Shown here in pieces: positions 48,636 through 57,075 of a stretch of 64,000 nucleotides of DNA. This DNA is from Idiomarina sp. (lineage in GTDB: Bacteria > Pseudomonadota > Gammaproteobacteria > Enterobacterales > Alteromonadaceae): contig JAFIFH010000002.1 of assembly GCA_020832105.1 (NCBI GenBank), positions 1 to 64,000 of the forward strand. Direction: 5' to 3'. Each line of letters begins with the position of its first letter. Within the stretch, counting starts at the first letter, position 1. The notes below the pieces were generated by a model. It searched no databases. It worked only from the letters and a program-made list of their open reading frames with translations, and was not told where the DNA came from. Both the position numbers and the translations under genes were made by a program.

Positions 48636-48672
48636 TCGTGGCCAGGTAGCACCTGTGCCATACAGAATGTAA

Positions 48673-48710
48673 AAAGCCACGCCCATTGATTCAACGATGA
48701 GCGTGGCTTT
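48673..48710. terminator. Bidirectional terminator between the PfpI-like and TonB-receptor genes
   Basis: AAAGCCACGC (48673-48682) pairs with GCGTGGCTTT (48701-48710) with A and T tracts on the two sides. Confidence 0.85.
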
Positions 48711-48726
48711 ATTGTAACGGGCTTAA

Positions 48727-50796
48727 TTAAAATCGTCTGTTTAACTGCACCCCTGCACTAAGTTGACGGCCTGGCGCAGGTTCAAATGCGCGACCACTGC
48801 CTTGGTTAACAACCACCGAGCCAACGTACTTTTTGTCTAATAGGTTATCCACTCGAAGCCACTGGGAGAAGCGCCAGTTGCCATGATCTTGCCTTGCGTC
48901 CAGTCCCGCTGCCCATAGCACGTAAGACGGTGCAAACACCTCATTGCTATCGTTGGCTGCCACACGGGAGCGGTATTGACCGGTAACCGAGGCTCGTAAG
49001 CGCGAATCCTGAAAAGGCAGGTAGTTGAGTTGAACAAACGCGTTACTGTGCGCTATGCCAGGAATTCTGCGGCCGTCAAGCGCGTCACCGCGACGGTACC
49101 GTGCGTTCATCAGGGTCAAAGCGCTGCGCATATTCAAGTTTGAATTGAACTGATAAGCGGCGCTTAATTCCATACCCTGGCGTTCGGTACGCCCGGCGTT
49201 ACGATAAGTCGTTCGACCATCAATGGACTGATCGACCACAATTTCATTGTCACTCTCAACATTAAACAGACTAAGTTGCGCCTGCCCCTGAAGGCTCATC
49301 CATTTTACCCCGCTTTCATACTGGGTAATTTTAGCGGCCCCTAGATCCTGATTCAGCCCGGTGCCCTCATTTTGATAAGCAAGTTCTGTCAGGGTGGGTG
49401 TTTCGAATCCTTCACCAAAGGCTGCAAACCAAGCCCAGTTATCGCTAAACTGATAATTCAGGCCCTGTGTCCATGAGGTTTCACGGTAGCTATTTTCGCC
49501 ACTGTCATCGGGAATGATCCCCGGCACAACGTAGTTATCATCGACCGCAAAGGAAAGCTCAGAAAAACGTATACCCGCAAGCCAACTGAGTTGTTCGGTA
49601 AGCATAAAAGTGCTCAGGCCATACATATCGTCCCTGGTGACCCGACCTATTTCGTCTCGGCGCAGGTCGCCAGCAACGCCCTGGTTATTGACGAACCCCT
49701 GGCGAGTGTCTTTTTGTCTCTCAATGTCAGTGCCCACACTCAATTGCCAACGGCCTGCAAAGGCTTGTGGTCGCCAGTTAAACTGTCCATGAACCCCATG
49801 GAAATCTCGATTTAAATCAATCACTGCGCCAGATGAGGTGATATCGCTACCAGGAAAAGGCAAATATTGAATGACCTCGCGCTGTCCGTTCCAGCCGGCA
49901 ATTTCCCAATCGTAATGGGTGTTTTGCTGGCGCAAGGATAGCGATTGCTGACGATGACGGATGCTTTTACGGGTATTGAACACCCCAGCACCGCCAAAGG
50001 TTTGTGTTGCGTCATCACGCCATTGCTCAGGTGTTAGTGACCCAGGGTCTTGTAACAACGGCGCATCGTTGTCATCCAGGCGGGCAATTAGTTCGATGCC
50101 GTTGGCAAACGCATAGCGGCTGCGCAATGCATATTGGTCACGTTCAACCGCAGCCTGTGGGCGATCTCCGTCGGTGCGGAACCGCGCGTAGTGGCCACTC
50201 ACACTTCCTTGTTCGCCAACATAATGCGCATCGACGGTACTGCGCTGACGTCCGTTTTCGCCTATCGCATGGCCGACTGCGACGGCACTCTGTGTTGGGC
50301 TGGCGCTTTGCAAATTGATAATGCCACCTGCGGCATTACCATATACTGCGGCGCCTGGGCCGCGTAAGACCTCCACATGGCTTGGCTCATCAACAAATAT
50401 ACTCGAGGTCTGTGCCTGGCCGTCTGGCATCGACAAGGGCACCCCGTCGAGTCGCATGACCACGCCGCGAACGCCAAAGGCAGCTCGCGCGCCAAAGCCT
50501 CGTAAAATGACTCGGGTGTCCTGAGCAAAGTTATAACGGGTATCCACCTGTACACCAGGGATACCCTGGAGTATTTCTGCCATATCCACTCTTAGGCCAG
50601 GCAGCTGCTGATTAACGTCGACCCGGTCTATGGTCGCCGGGCTATTTAGCCAGGGTTGTTCAGTGCGGGTCGCGGTTACAATGATCCGCTCCACCGCGTC
50701 TTGTTCAGGATCTGGTGCTGATGTTTGTGCCACAGCTTGAGCGTGAAGTGAAAAAAGGCCCGCTGAAACAGCGAGCCTTAGTGTCAGTTTAAGCAT
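48727..50796 (-). CDS. pqqU: PqqU (YncD)-like TonB-dependent outer-membrane receptor
   Basis: A 689-residue receptor with signal peptide (to about residue 23) and TonB-box-like ERIIVTATR. The plug domain (about 45-150) contains ILRGFGARAAFGVRGV and PDGQAQTSS, followed by a 22-strand barrel ending in phenylalanine. It follows E. coli YncD/PqqU throughout, notably GFETPTLTELAY, DNEIVVD...GRTTY and the last part DNLLDKKYVGSVVVNQGSGR. PqqU was shown to import pyrroloquinoline quinone. Here it lies 29 bp downstream of a PQQ-dependent dehydrogenase gene, in the same operon, which supports a PQQ-uptake role. Confidence 0.85.
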   Translation of the reverse strand: MLKLTLRLAVSAGLFSLHAQAVAQTSAPDPEQDAVERIIVTATRTEQPWLNSPATIDRVDVNQQLPGLRVDMAEILQGIPGVQVDTRYNFAQDTRVILRGFGARAAFGVRGVVMRLDGVPLSMPDGQAQTSSIFVDEPSHVEVLRGPGAAVYGNAAGGIINLQSASPTQSAVAVGHAIGENGRQRSTVDAHYVGEQGSVSGHYARFRTDGDRPQAAVERDQYALRSRYAFANGIELIARLDDNDAPLLQDPGSLTPEQWRDDATQTFGGAGVFNTRKSIRHRQQSLSLRQQNTHYDWEIAGWNGQREVIQYLPFPGSDITSSGAVIDLNRDFHGVHGQFNWRPQAFAGRWQLSVGTDIERQKDTRQGFVNNQGVAGDLRRDEIGRVTRDDMYGLSTFMLTEQLSWLAGIRFSELSFAVDDNYVVPGIIPDDSGENSYRETSWTQGLNYQFSDNWAWFAAFGEGFETPTLTELAYQNEGTGLNQDLGAAKITQYESGVKWMSLQGQAQLSLFNVESDNEIVVDQSIDGRTTYRNAGRTERQGMELSAAYQFNSNLNMRSALTLMNARYRRGDALDGRRIPGIAHSNAFVQLNYLPFQDSRLRASVTGQYRSRVAANDSNEVFAPSYVLWAAGLDARQDHGNWRFSQWLRVDNLLDKKYVGSVVVNQGSGRAFEPAPGRQLSAGVQLNRRF

Positions 50797-50825
50797 TTAA
50801 TTTACGACCTCTTGAATGCGAAGTT

Positions 50826-51962
50826 TTAATCGTCAGATGGTGATAAGCGTAAAATTTTGCCGTCAGACTCATCGGTTAAAAGGTAGATAAGCCCATCAGG
50901 GCCAATTCTAACTTCACGGATGCGCTGTTCAAATTGCATAACTTCCTGATGAATCACACGGTCACCGTCCACTTCCAGTCGTGCGACTTGAGTGCCACGT
51001 AAACCGGTGGCAAGAATATTACCCTGCCAGGCTGGGAACTGGTTGCCATCATAAAACGCCATGCCAGATACGGCGATAGAGGGGGTCCAGTGCCACACTG
51101 GAAGCTCCATACCTTCTTTATCAAAGCCAATACCAACTTCGCCGCCACCGTACTGTTCGCCGTGGGTGACTACCGGCCAGCCATAGTTGAGCCCAGCTTC
51201 AGGTTGATTGAGTTCGTCGCCGCCTTGTGGCCCATGTTCAACAGCCCAGATTTTGCCTGTGGAAGGCTGAATGTCCATACCCTGAATGTTGCGGTGGCCA
51301 TATGACCAGATTTCGGCTAATGCACCGTCTTCGTCAACGAACGGGTTGTCGCTTGGGGCAGAACCGTCACGGTGAATGCGCACCAGCTTACCGGTGTGGT
51401 TGTCCAGGGTTTGTGAATCGTCTTGGCGGTGGCCACGGTCACCCAGGCCGATGAACAAATACTCGCCATCAGCACTAAACTGCAGGCGACCACCGTAGTG
51501 CCGACCGCCATCTTCTTTAGGGTACTGACTGAAAATAACTTCTACATCGTGCAGCTCGTTATCTTCCAGGCGCGCACGGGCAACCGCAGTGCTGGTCACT
51601 TCGCTACCAGCACTTTCAGGTTCTGAATAAGAAAAGTAGATGGTGCTGTCACTTTCGTAATCCGGGCTCAAGGCAACATCAAGCAAGCCACCCTGGCGTC
51701 TCACTTTTATCTCAGGTAATCCCGCTATGGCCTCACCTTTATTACCGTCAGAATCAATGATGTGCATCGTACCTGCACGCTCAGTGACTAGCATGCGGCC
51801 GTTACTTAAGAACGCAATGCCCCATGGATGATTTAACCCGCTGGCAACGGTTTCAACATTGACGTCCGTCCAGCGCGTTTCAATGGTATTTGCCTGGGCG
51901 GTCGCCGCAAGTGCGGAAAGGCCTAGTGCGGCGATGGAAAGTGAACGGTGCATTGCGTTCAT
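50826..51962 (-). CDS. Soluble PQQ-dependent aldose dehydrogenase (YliI/Asd-like)
   Basis: A 378-residue periplasmic six-bladed beta-propeller protein (E. coli YliI/Asd 371). The signal peptide ends at AQA (near residue 24). Features include SGLNHPWGIAFL, the blade region YSYSEPESAG, GRHYGGRLQF, the PQQ-site segment YGHRNIQGMD with EHGPQGGDELN, and VTHGEQYGGG. It oxidises aldoses with PQQ as cofactor. No pqqA-E synthesis genes are in the window, so the cofactor may be imported via the receptor gene that follows. Confidence 0.9.
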   Translation of the reverse strand: MNAMHRSLSIAALGLSALAATAQANTIETRWTDVNVETVASGLNHPWGIAFLSNGRMLVTERAGTMHIIDSDGNKGEAIAGLPEIKVRRQGGLLDVALSPDYESDSTIYFSYSEPESAGSEVTSTAVARARLEDNELHDVEVIFSQYPKEDGGRHYGGRLQFSADGEYLFIGLGDRGHRQDDSQTLDNHTGKLVRIHRDGSAPSDNPFVDEDGALAEIWSYGHRNIQGMDIQPSTGKIWAVEHGPQGGDELNQPEAGLNYGWPVVTHGEQYGGGEVGIGFDKEGMELPVWHWTPSIAVSGMAFYDGNQFPAWQGNILATGLRGTQVARLEVDGDRVIHQEVMQFEQRIREVRIGPDGLIYLLTDESDGKILRLSPSDD

Positions 51963-52076
51963 GTTGTTGTCTCCACTAATGAGGATGAAGTTACAGTGTA
52001 GTCGCTACGAAACGATCGCTACGAGCGAGCTTGAAATAAGGTTCATATTTTTATAATCGGATAACGCACGATAGCG

Positions 52077-52991
52077 CTAGCTTAAGGTTGATTCTGGCAG
52101 TAACGCTGCCACGGTTTCAGCGACTTTACGGAATGTTCGACGGCGTGAGGTGGTCGGCCGAAATACCAGACCGATTTCACGGTAGGCGTCACCATCTGTA
52201 GGCGTCAACGCAACCAGGGATGTGTTCGCCAGGATGCCTTGCTCGATAGCCATTTGCGGTACAAAAGTGGCGCCCACCCGCGCTTCTGCCATTTGCACCA
52301 GGCTGTGTAAGCTCGATGCAGTAAATGGATTGATCTTTTTACTATTACCGAGGCGGCATGCGGTGACCGCATGCCCGGTCAGGCAGTGCTCATTCTCGAG
52401 TAAAAATACGCTCTGGTCAGGCAGCATTGAGTAATTCACCGGCTCACCGACAGATTTGGCGATATCCGGGTGCATCACCATTTTAAACGGGTCTTTGCCT
52501 AAGACCCAGTGTTGATTGCCCTGGGTTTCAACTGGCAGTGCGAGAATAAGCGCGTCCAGCTCGCCATTTTTCAGCAAGTGCAGAAGCTGTGCGGTGGTGT
52601 CTTCACGAATTTGCAGTTGGAGCTTCGGGTACTCCTGATGCAATTTTTTACTCAATGGACCAAGCAGGAAAGGGCCAATAGTTGGAATACAGCCCAGGCG
52701 TAAAGGACCTTCCATCACATTACCCTGACTTTGTGCATGGTTCATTAGCTCTTCAGTTTGGGTCAGGATATCGCGGGCGCGATCGACAATCTCCTCGCCC
52801 ATGCTGGTAAACAAAAATGACTTATGGTCACGTTCAATGAGCTGGCAGCCTAATTGTTCCTCAAGATTCTGAATGCCGCTGCTTAACGTCGACTGGCTGA
52901 CAAAACACGCCTGCGCCGCACGATTAAAGTTCTGGTGCTGGTGCAGCGCCATTAGGTAACTGAGGTTCTTCAGGCTTGGTAATTTGCTCAT
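52077..52991 (-). CDS. oxyR: OxyR, peroxide-sensing LysR-type regulator
   Basis: A 304-residue LysR-type protein, N-terminal helix-turn-helix at about 1-60 (NFNRAAQACFVSQSTLS). The redox pair Cys-x8-Cys lies in NEHCLTGHAVTAC, with nine residues between the positions as in E. coli OxyR Cys199/Cys208, and the flanking LLENEHCL resembles its LLEDGHCL. Peroxide oxidises the pair and turns on ahp genes. It is divergent from ahpC, separated by 149 bp, so it most likely regulates it directly. Length and motif leave little doubt. Confidence 0.95.
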   Translation of the reverse strand: MSKLPSLKNLSYLMALHQHQNFNRAAQACFVSQSTLSSGIQNLEEQLGCQLIERDHKSFLFTSMGEEIVDRARDILTQTEELMNHAQSQGNVMEGPLRLGCIPTIGPFLLGPLSKKLHQEYPKLQLQIREDTTAQLLHLLKNGELDALILALPVETQGNQHWVLGKDPFKMVMHPDIAKSVGEPVNYSMLPDQSVFLLENEHCLTGHAVTACRLGNSKKINPFTASSLHSLVQMAEARVGATFVPQMAIEQGILANTSLVALTPTDGDAYREIGLVFRPTTSRRRTFRKVAETVAALLPESTLS

Positions 52992-53031
52992 AGCACTCTT
53001 CCCACTCTTAATTTGCTTTACCGATTATTGT

Positions 53032-53074
53032 GATAGCTTTTATTCGCTTTCGCCGATGAGACTGCAAAACTATC
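53032..53074. promoter_or_regulatory. Possible OxyR operator between oxyR and ahpC
   Basis: GATAG (53032-53036) and CTATC (53070-53074) form an inverted repeat, and ATTGTGAT (53027-53034) faces ATCACAAT (53081-53088). ATAG/CTAT half sites are the OxyR elements, but the full four-tetrad spacing does not fit well, so the assignment is tentative. Confidence 0.35.
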
Positions 53075-53140
53075 ATGAGCATCACAATTTGGAAACACGA
53101 AATTAGCACTCTCAATATTATTCCTGACGGAGGAAACTTT

Positions 53141-53689
53141 ATGTTAACAGTAGGCGATAAATTACCAGACTTTTCAGTCGTAGCAGCGAAGCCAGGTTTC
53201 AACTTACCAGAAGAGAACGGCGAAAGCGCGTTTGAAACCGTAACTCAGAACAGCTTCGAAGGTAAATGGAAAGTCATTTTCTTTTACCCAAAAGACTTCA
53301 CTTTTGTATGCCCAACTGAAATCGTTGAGTTCGCAAAATTGAATGAAGACTTTGCTGACCGTGATGCAGTTGTACTTGGCGGTAGCACAGATAACGAGTT
53401 CGTTAAGCTGGCATGGCGCCGCGAGCACCCAGACCTGAATGGTTTGAACCAGTACTCATTCGCTGACACATCAGGCGATTTAGTTGACGGTTTAGGGGTA
53501 CGTGACAAAGCTGAGAACGTTGCCCTGCGTGCAACTTTCATTGTTGACCCACACAACGTGATTCAGCACGTGTCTGTGAACAGCCTGAACGTTGGTCGTA
53601 ACCCGAATGAAATCGTCCGTATTTTGGATGGTTTACAAACTGATGAACTGTGCCCATGTAACCGTGCAGTTGGTGGCGACACTTTATAA
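53141..53689 (+). CDS. ahpC: AhpC peroxiredoxin, mycobacterial-type cysteine layout
   Basis: A 182-residue peroxiredoxin. Peroxidatic Cys57 lies in FTFVCPTE. Two C-terminal cysteines, Cys171 and Cys173 in ELCPCNRAVGGDTL, resemble Mycobacterium tuberculosis AhpC (Cys61, Cys174, Cys176), not the enterobacterial type with a single resolving cysteine. It reduces organic peroxides and H2O2. The ATG at 53141 follows GGAGGAAAC; longer frames have no ribosome-binding site. Its reductant here should be AhpD, encoded next to it. Confidence 0.95.
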   Translation: MLTVGDKLPDFSVVAAKPGFNLPEENGESAFETVTQNSFEGKWKVIFFYPKDFTFVCPTEIVEFAKLNEDFADRDAVVLGGSTDNEFVKLAWRREHPDLNGLNQYSFADTSGDLVDGLGVRDKAENVALRATFIVDPHNVIQHVSVNSLNVGRNPNEIVRILDGLQTDELCPCNRAVGGDTL

Positions 53690-53704
53690 TATTAACCAAG
53701 TACG

Positions 53705-53735
53705 CAGGGTGCCCGAGTCTGGCACCCTGATTTTC
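53705..53735 (+). terminator. Hairpin between ahpC and ahpD, partial terminator
   Basis: CAGGGTGCC (53705-53713) pairs with GGCACCCTG (53721-53729), followed by ATTTT. A leaky terminator would make ahpC transcripts more abundant than ahpD. Confidence 0.65.
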
Positions 53736-53779
53736 CCGGCTGCTAAGCCAGCTTGTAATCTCAAATTCTGGAGTAAAAT

Positions 53780-54307
53780 ATGACTATTGCTGACTACAAA
53801 TCAGGCCTTGCCAGCCACTCGAAAGACACCAAGCTAAATCTTGGCAATTTATTCTCAAACGTTGCCGCCAGCGGTATGACCGACGTGCAGTTCTACGGTA
53901 CTGCGCTGTCACTAGCTTACTCACTGGGCGACAATGACTTAACTAAAGCGGTCGAAGCTGAAGCCAAAGACAACGTTGAAGACAACGTGTTTGAAGCAGC
54001 CAAAACAGCGGCTTCTTTAATGGCGATGAACAATATCTACTATCGTTTCGTGCACTTATCGACTGACAAACAGTTCGCAAAAATGCCGGCTGGCCTGCGT
54101 ATGAATGCAATGGCTAACCCGGGTGTCGACAAAACTGATTTTGAACTGTATTCCCTTGCGGTATCTGCGCTGAACGGTTGTGGTATGTGTATTGATTCAC
54201 ACGTTAAGACCCTTTTAGATCATGGGGTAAGTGCCCAGGCAGTGCAAAGCTCGGTCAAGCTTGCGGCGGTGATGAACGCAGCCAAGACCGCAGCTGCATT
54301 GTCATAA
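53780..54307 (+). CDS. ahpD: AhpD alkylhydroperoxidase
   Basis: A 175-residue all-helical protein of the carboxymuconolactone decarboxylase superfamily. The active site is Cys134-Gly-Met-Cys137 with His141 downstream and Glu122 twelve residues upstream. This spacing is identical to M. tuberculosis AhpD (Glu118, Cys130, Cys133, His137), where AhpD passes electrons from lipoamide to AhpC. It lies 90 bp after ahpC, with a hairpin between, under the divergent oxyR. AhpF is not present in the window. Confidence 0.95.
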   Translation: MTIADYKSGLASHSKDTKLNLGNLFSNVAASGMTDVQFYGTALSLAYSLGDNDLTKAVEAEAKDNVEDNVFEAAKTAASLMAMNNIYYRFVHLSTDKQFAKMPAGLRMNAMANPGVDKTDFELYSLAVSALNGCGMCIDSHVKTLLDHGVSAQAVQSSVKLAAVMNAAKTAAALS

Positions 54308-54404
54308 CGCTCGCCGTGTAACATTTCCTGCAAATCCGAGTGCTTATCTCATCCATAAGCCTCGGTGACGGTAAGTTCCCCCCAAATGACTGCCGTTTAC
54401 CTTT

Positions 54405-54431
54405 AACCCGCCTCACAGGCGGGTTTTTTTT
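54405..54431 (+). terminator. Intrinsic terminator after ahpD
   Basis: AACCCGCCT (54405-54413) and AGGCGGGTT (54417-54425) form a 9-bp stem with CAC loop, followed by a run of T. Confidence 0.9.
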
Positions 54432-54545
54432 GCCTTTCAGTGGGTCGCGCAAGCGCTTGTGGTAGCTCACTTTCTGGGCTTTATGTTAGAATTAGCGCTG
54501 AAATCTGTCATCTATCATCAAACATACCCCAATGAGGTAGCATTC

Positions 54546-55586
54546 ATGACCGCCACTAATCGTTTCGTTCTGCCCTTTTTGCTCATTTTGCTACTCAGTG
54601 CTTGCTCGCAACCGGCAGAGCCGCAAACGATACGAGGCAATATTTTTGGTACTTTCTTCGAAGTATCTATTGGCGCGCAACATAGTGATGCTGACTTAGC
54701 TGAGATTGAAGATGGTGTGTTGGCGGTACTTGATGAGGTTGACCGCCAAATGTCGACTTATCGGGATGACTCTGTGCTGAACCAGGTTAACCAGGCGGCA
54801 TTGGACACGGCAGTCAATGTTGAGCAAGAACTCTTTTTCGTCCTCCAGCGCAGCGAAGAGATGGCTTCCACGTCCGGCGGTGCATTCGATCATACGGTTG
54901 GTAGCTTAGTGAACTTATGGGGCTTTGGTCCTGACGGGCGCATTGAATCACGACCCAGTGAACAAGAACTGCAACGTCGCTTAGATGAAGTGGGCTATCA
55001 TTTCGTCATATTAGATAGCGAGGCGCAAACAGTAACGCGCACCAGTGACGTGTTTATTGATTTGTCTGGCATTGCCAAGGGTTACGGCGTAGATGCGGTG
55101 AGTGATTATTTAAGCACTCAGGGTATCGACAATCATTTAGTGAATATAGGTGGCGATATTTATGCAATGGGCATGCGGACCGAAGATATGCGCTGGCGCA
55201 TCGGTATTGAAGCGCCTGCTGACGATCGGCAGGTCATACAGCATATCTTACCGATTCAAAATATCGCGATGGTCAGCTCAGGCGACTACCGTAACTACTT
55301 TGAACATGAGGGTGTACGTTATTCGCATACCATTGACCCCACCACAGGTGAGCCTATCTCACACCGTTTAGCTGCGGTGACGGTTTTAGCCGACAATGCC
55401 ACGGATGCTGATGGCTGGGCGACAGCCATTATGGTACTTGGGCCTGAGCGCGGCCTTGCCTTTGCTAATCAACATAACATTCCTGCTTTGCTCGTTTACC
55501 GTGAAGGTGAAGGTTACGAAAGCCTTATGTCTCAGCGCTTTGAGCAGGATTTCGCCGAACAAATGCGTGTACCTCGCGTACAGTAA
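54546..55586 (+). CDS. apbE: ApbE, FAD:protein FMN transferase
   Basis: A 346-residue lipoprotein (lipobox LLLSAC near residue 19). Conserved blocks: FGTFFEVSIG, VDRQMSTYRDDSVLNQ, GGAFDHTVGSLVNLWGFGP, IDLSGIAKGYGVDAV, NIGGDIYAMG and HTIDPTTGEPISH. The Mg2+-binding Asp and Thr residues are in ADNATDADGWATAIM. ApbE attaches FMN to threonine of proteins such as NqrB, NqrC and RnfG in the periplasm, consuming FAD and needing Mg2+. An mgtE gene follows after 17 bp. The ATG at 54546 has GAGG about 8 nt upstream. Confidence 0.95.
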   Translation: MTATNRFVLPFLLILLLSACSQPAEPQTIRGNIFGTFFEVSIGAQHSDADLAEIEDGVLAVLDEVDRQMSTYRDDSVLNQVNQAALDTAVNVEQELFFVLQRSEEMASTSGGAFDHTVGSLVNLWGFGPDGRIESRPSEQELQRRLDEVGYHFVILDSEAQTVTRTSDVFIDLSGIAKGYGVDAVSDYLSTQGIDNHLVNIGGDIYAMGMRTEDMRWRIGIEAPADDRQVIQHILPIQNIAMVSSGDYRNYFEHEGVRYSHTIDPTTGEPISHRLAAVTVLADNATDADGWATAIMVLGPERGLAFANQHNIPALLVYREGEGYESLMSQRFEQDFAEQMRVPRVQ

Positions 55587-55603
55587 AAATTAAGGGTCAG
55601 CGT

Positions 55604-56959
55604 ATGCAGTATGTTGAAGGTTACGACAATCTTGTTGAGCTAGTTGAAAGCGGCGATGAAGAGGGCTTAAAAGAAGCGCTCAACGGCATGCCTTCAGCGG
55701 ATGTTGCCGAATATTTAGACGAACACTTTGAAGTTTATAATACGCTGGTGTTGCTGGATAAAATGAGCTCAAGCCAGCAAGCTGAAGTGTTTGGATATTT
55801 GCGCCCATCGCACCAGCAGGAAGTTGCCACCCACATGGAGCTTGGCGTACTGGCTAAGCTGTTCAACGACATGTCGTCGGACGAACGGGCCGACGTTTAC
55901 GCCCTGCTTGATGTCAAACTTCAGGACGCGCTGATGCGTCGGATGGCTCGCTCTGAGCGTGAAGACCTGCTGCGCCTGGTGAGCTACGAAGAAGGCACCG
56001 TGGGCTCAGTGATGAGTTCTGATTACGCAACCATTCCAGTGGGTACCACGGTAGAGCAGGCATTGCGGAAGCTGCGCCAAAGTGCGCCTGAGAAGGAAAG
56101 TATTTACCAGGCCTATATCATTGATGGTCAGCACAAGCTGATGGGCGTAATTTCCTTGCGCCAACTCTTGATGGGAACGCCAAGTGAGCAAATTGATGAT
56201 CTGATGACCCGCGATGTGGTGACGGTAAACCCCGACATGCCGCAATCAGAAGCAGCACGGATTATCAGCCGCTATGACTTAATCGCGATTCCTGCGGTTA
56301 CCGACAATAACTTGCTGGTCGGTATGGTGACCTTCGATGACGCGATGGACGTTGTTGAAGAAGAAGACACCGACACCATGCACAAATCAGCAACGGTCGG
56401 TAAATTAGAAATGAGCCTCAGTGAGGCAGGGCCGCTAACGCTATACCGTAAGCGGATCAATTGGTTGGTCCTACTGGTGTTTGTGAATATCTTTTCCGGT
56501 GCAGCTATTGCTTACTATGAAGAAACTATTTTAGCGTATGCCGCATTACTGTTCTTTTTACCTTTGTTGATTGCGAGCGGTGGTAACTCCGGCTCACAAA
56601 CCGCAACGCTGGTGATTAGGGCGATTGCAACGGGCGATATAGGTAAAGGTGATGGCGCGCGCTTGTTTGCCAAAGAAATTTTAGTTTCCACGTTGCTCGG
56701 GCTCTCTATGGCGCTGGCGGTGATGGCAGTCGCCTATTTCAGAGCGCCTGAGATTATGGTTGTCGTCGGCATTAGTATGTTCGCCATTGTCATGATTGGT
56801 AGCCTGGTCGGCCTGTTATTACCATTCTTACTCAAGGTGGTGGGCTGGGACCCAGCCACAGCAAGTACCCCTCTGGTAACGACCATTGCTGATGCCGTGG
56901 GCGTCATGGTGTATTTTGTGACTGCAACTTTGGTGCTTGGTTTAGCTGTAGGGGGCTAG
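55604..56959 (+). CDS. mgtE: MgtE-type magnesium transporter (copy 2)
   Basis: A 451-residue MgtE with the same domain order as copy 1: MgtE N domain (about 10-130), CBS pair (about 135-255, EEGTVGSVMSSDYATIPVGT at its start) and a five-helix pore with FLPLLIASGGNSGSQTATL and DPATASTPLVTTIADAVGV. It is co-directional with apbE, whose stop is 17 bp upstream, so one operon is likely. The two copies are clearly paralogous across their whole length. The CBS/N domains should gate on intracellular Mg2+. Confidence 0.97.
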   Translation: MQYVEGYDNLVELVESGDEEGLKEALNGMPSADVAEYLDEHFEVYNTLVLLDKMSSSQQAEVFGYLRPSHQQEVATHMELGVLAKLFNDMSSDERADVYALLDVKLQDALMRRMARSEREDLLRLVSYEEGTVGSVMSSDYATIPVGTTVEQALRKLRQSAPEKESIYQAYIIDGQHKLMGVISLRQLLMGTPSEQIDDLMTRDVVTVNPDMPQSEAARIISRYDLIAIPAVTDNNLLVGMVTFDDAMDVVEEEDTDTMHKSATVGKLEMSLSEAGPLTLYRKRINWLVLLVFVNIFSGAAIAYYEETILAYAALLFFLPLLIASGGNSGSQTATLVIRAIATGDIGKGDGARLFAKEILVSTLLGLSMALAVMAVAYFRAPEIMVVVGISMFAIVMIGSLVGLLLPFLLKVVGWDPATASTPLVTTIADAVGVMVYFVTATLVLGLAVGG

Positions 56960-57075
56960 CGCTTTACAGATAGTCTGGTGGTGGGTGTTCATTCACCATC
57001 CTTCGGTGTAAGGTAATTGAGGTGCGGCGAGTTTTACATTAAAGCCGCACTCAATCCTTAACTTAAGGAGCCACT

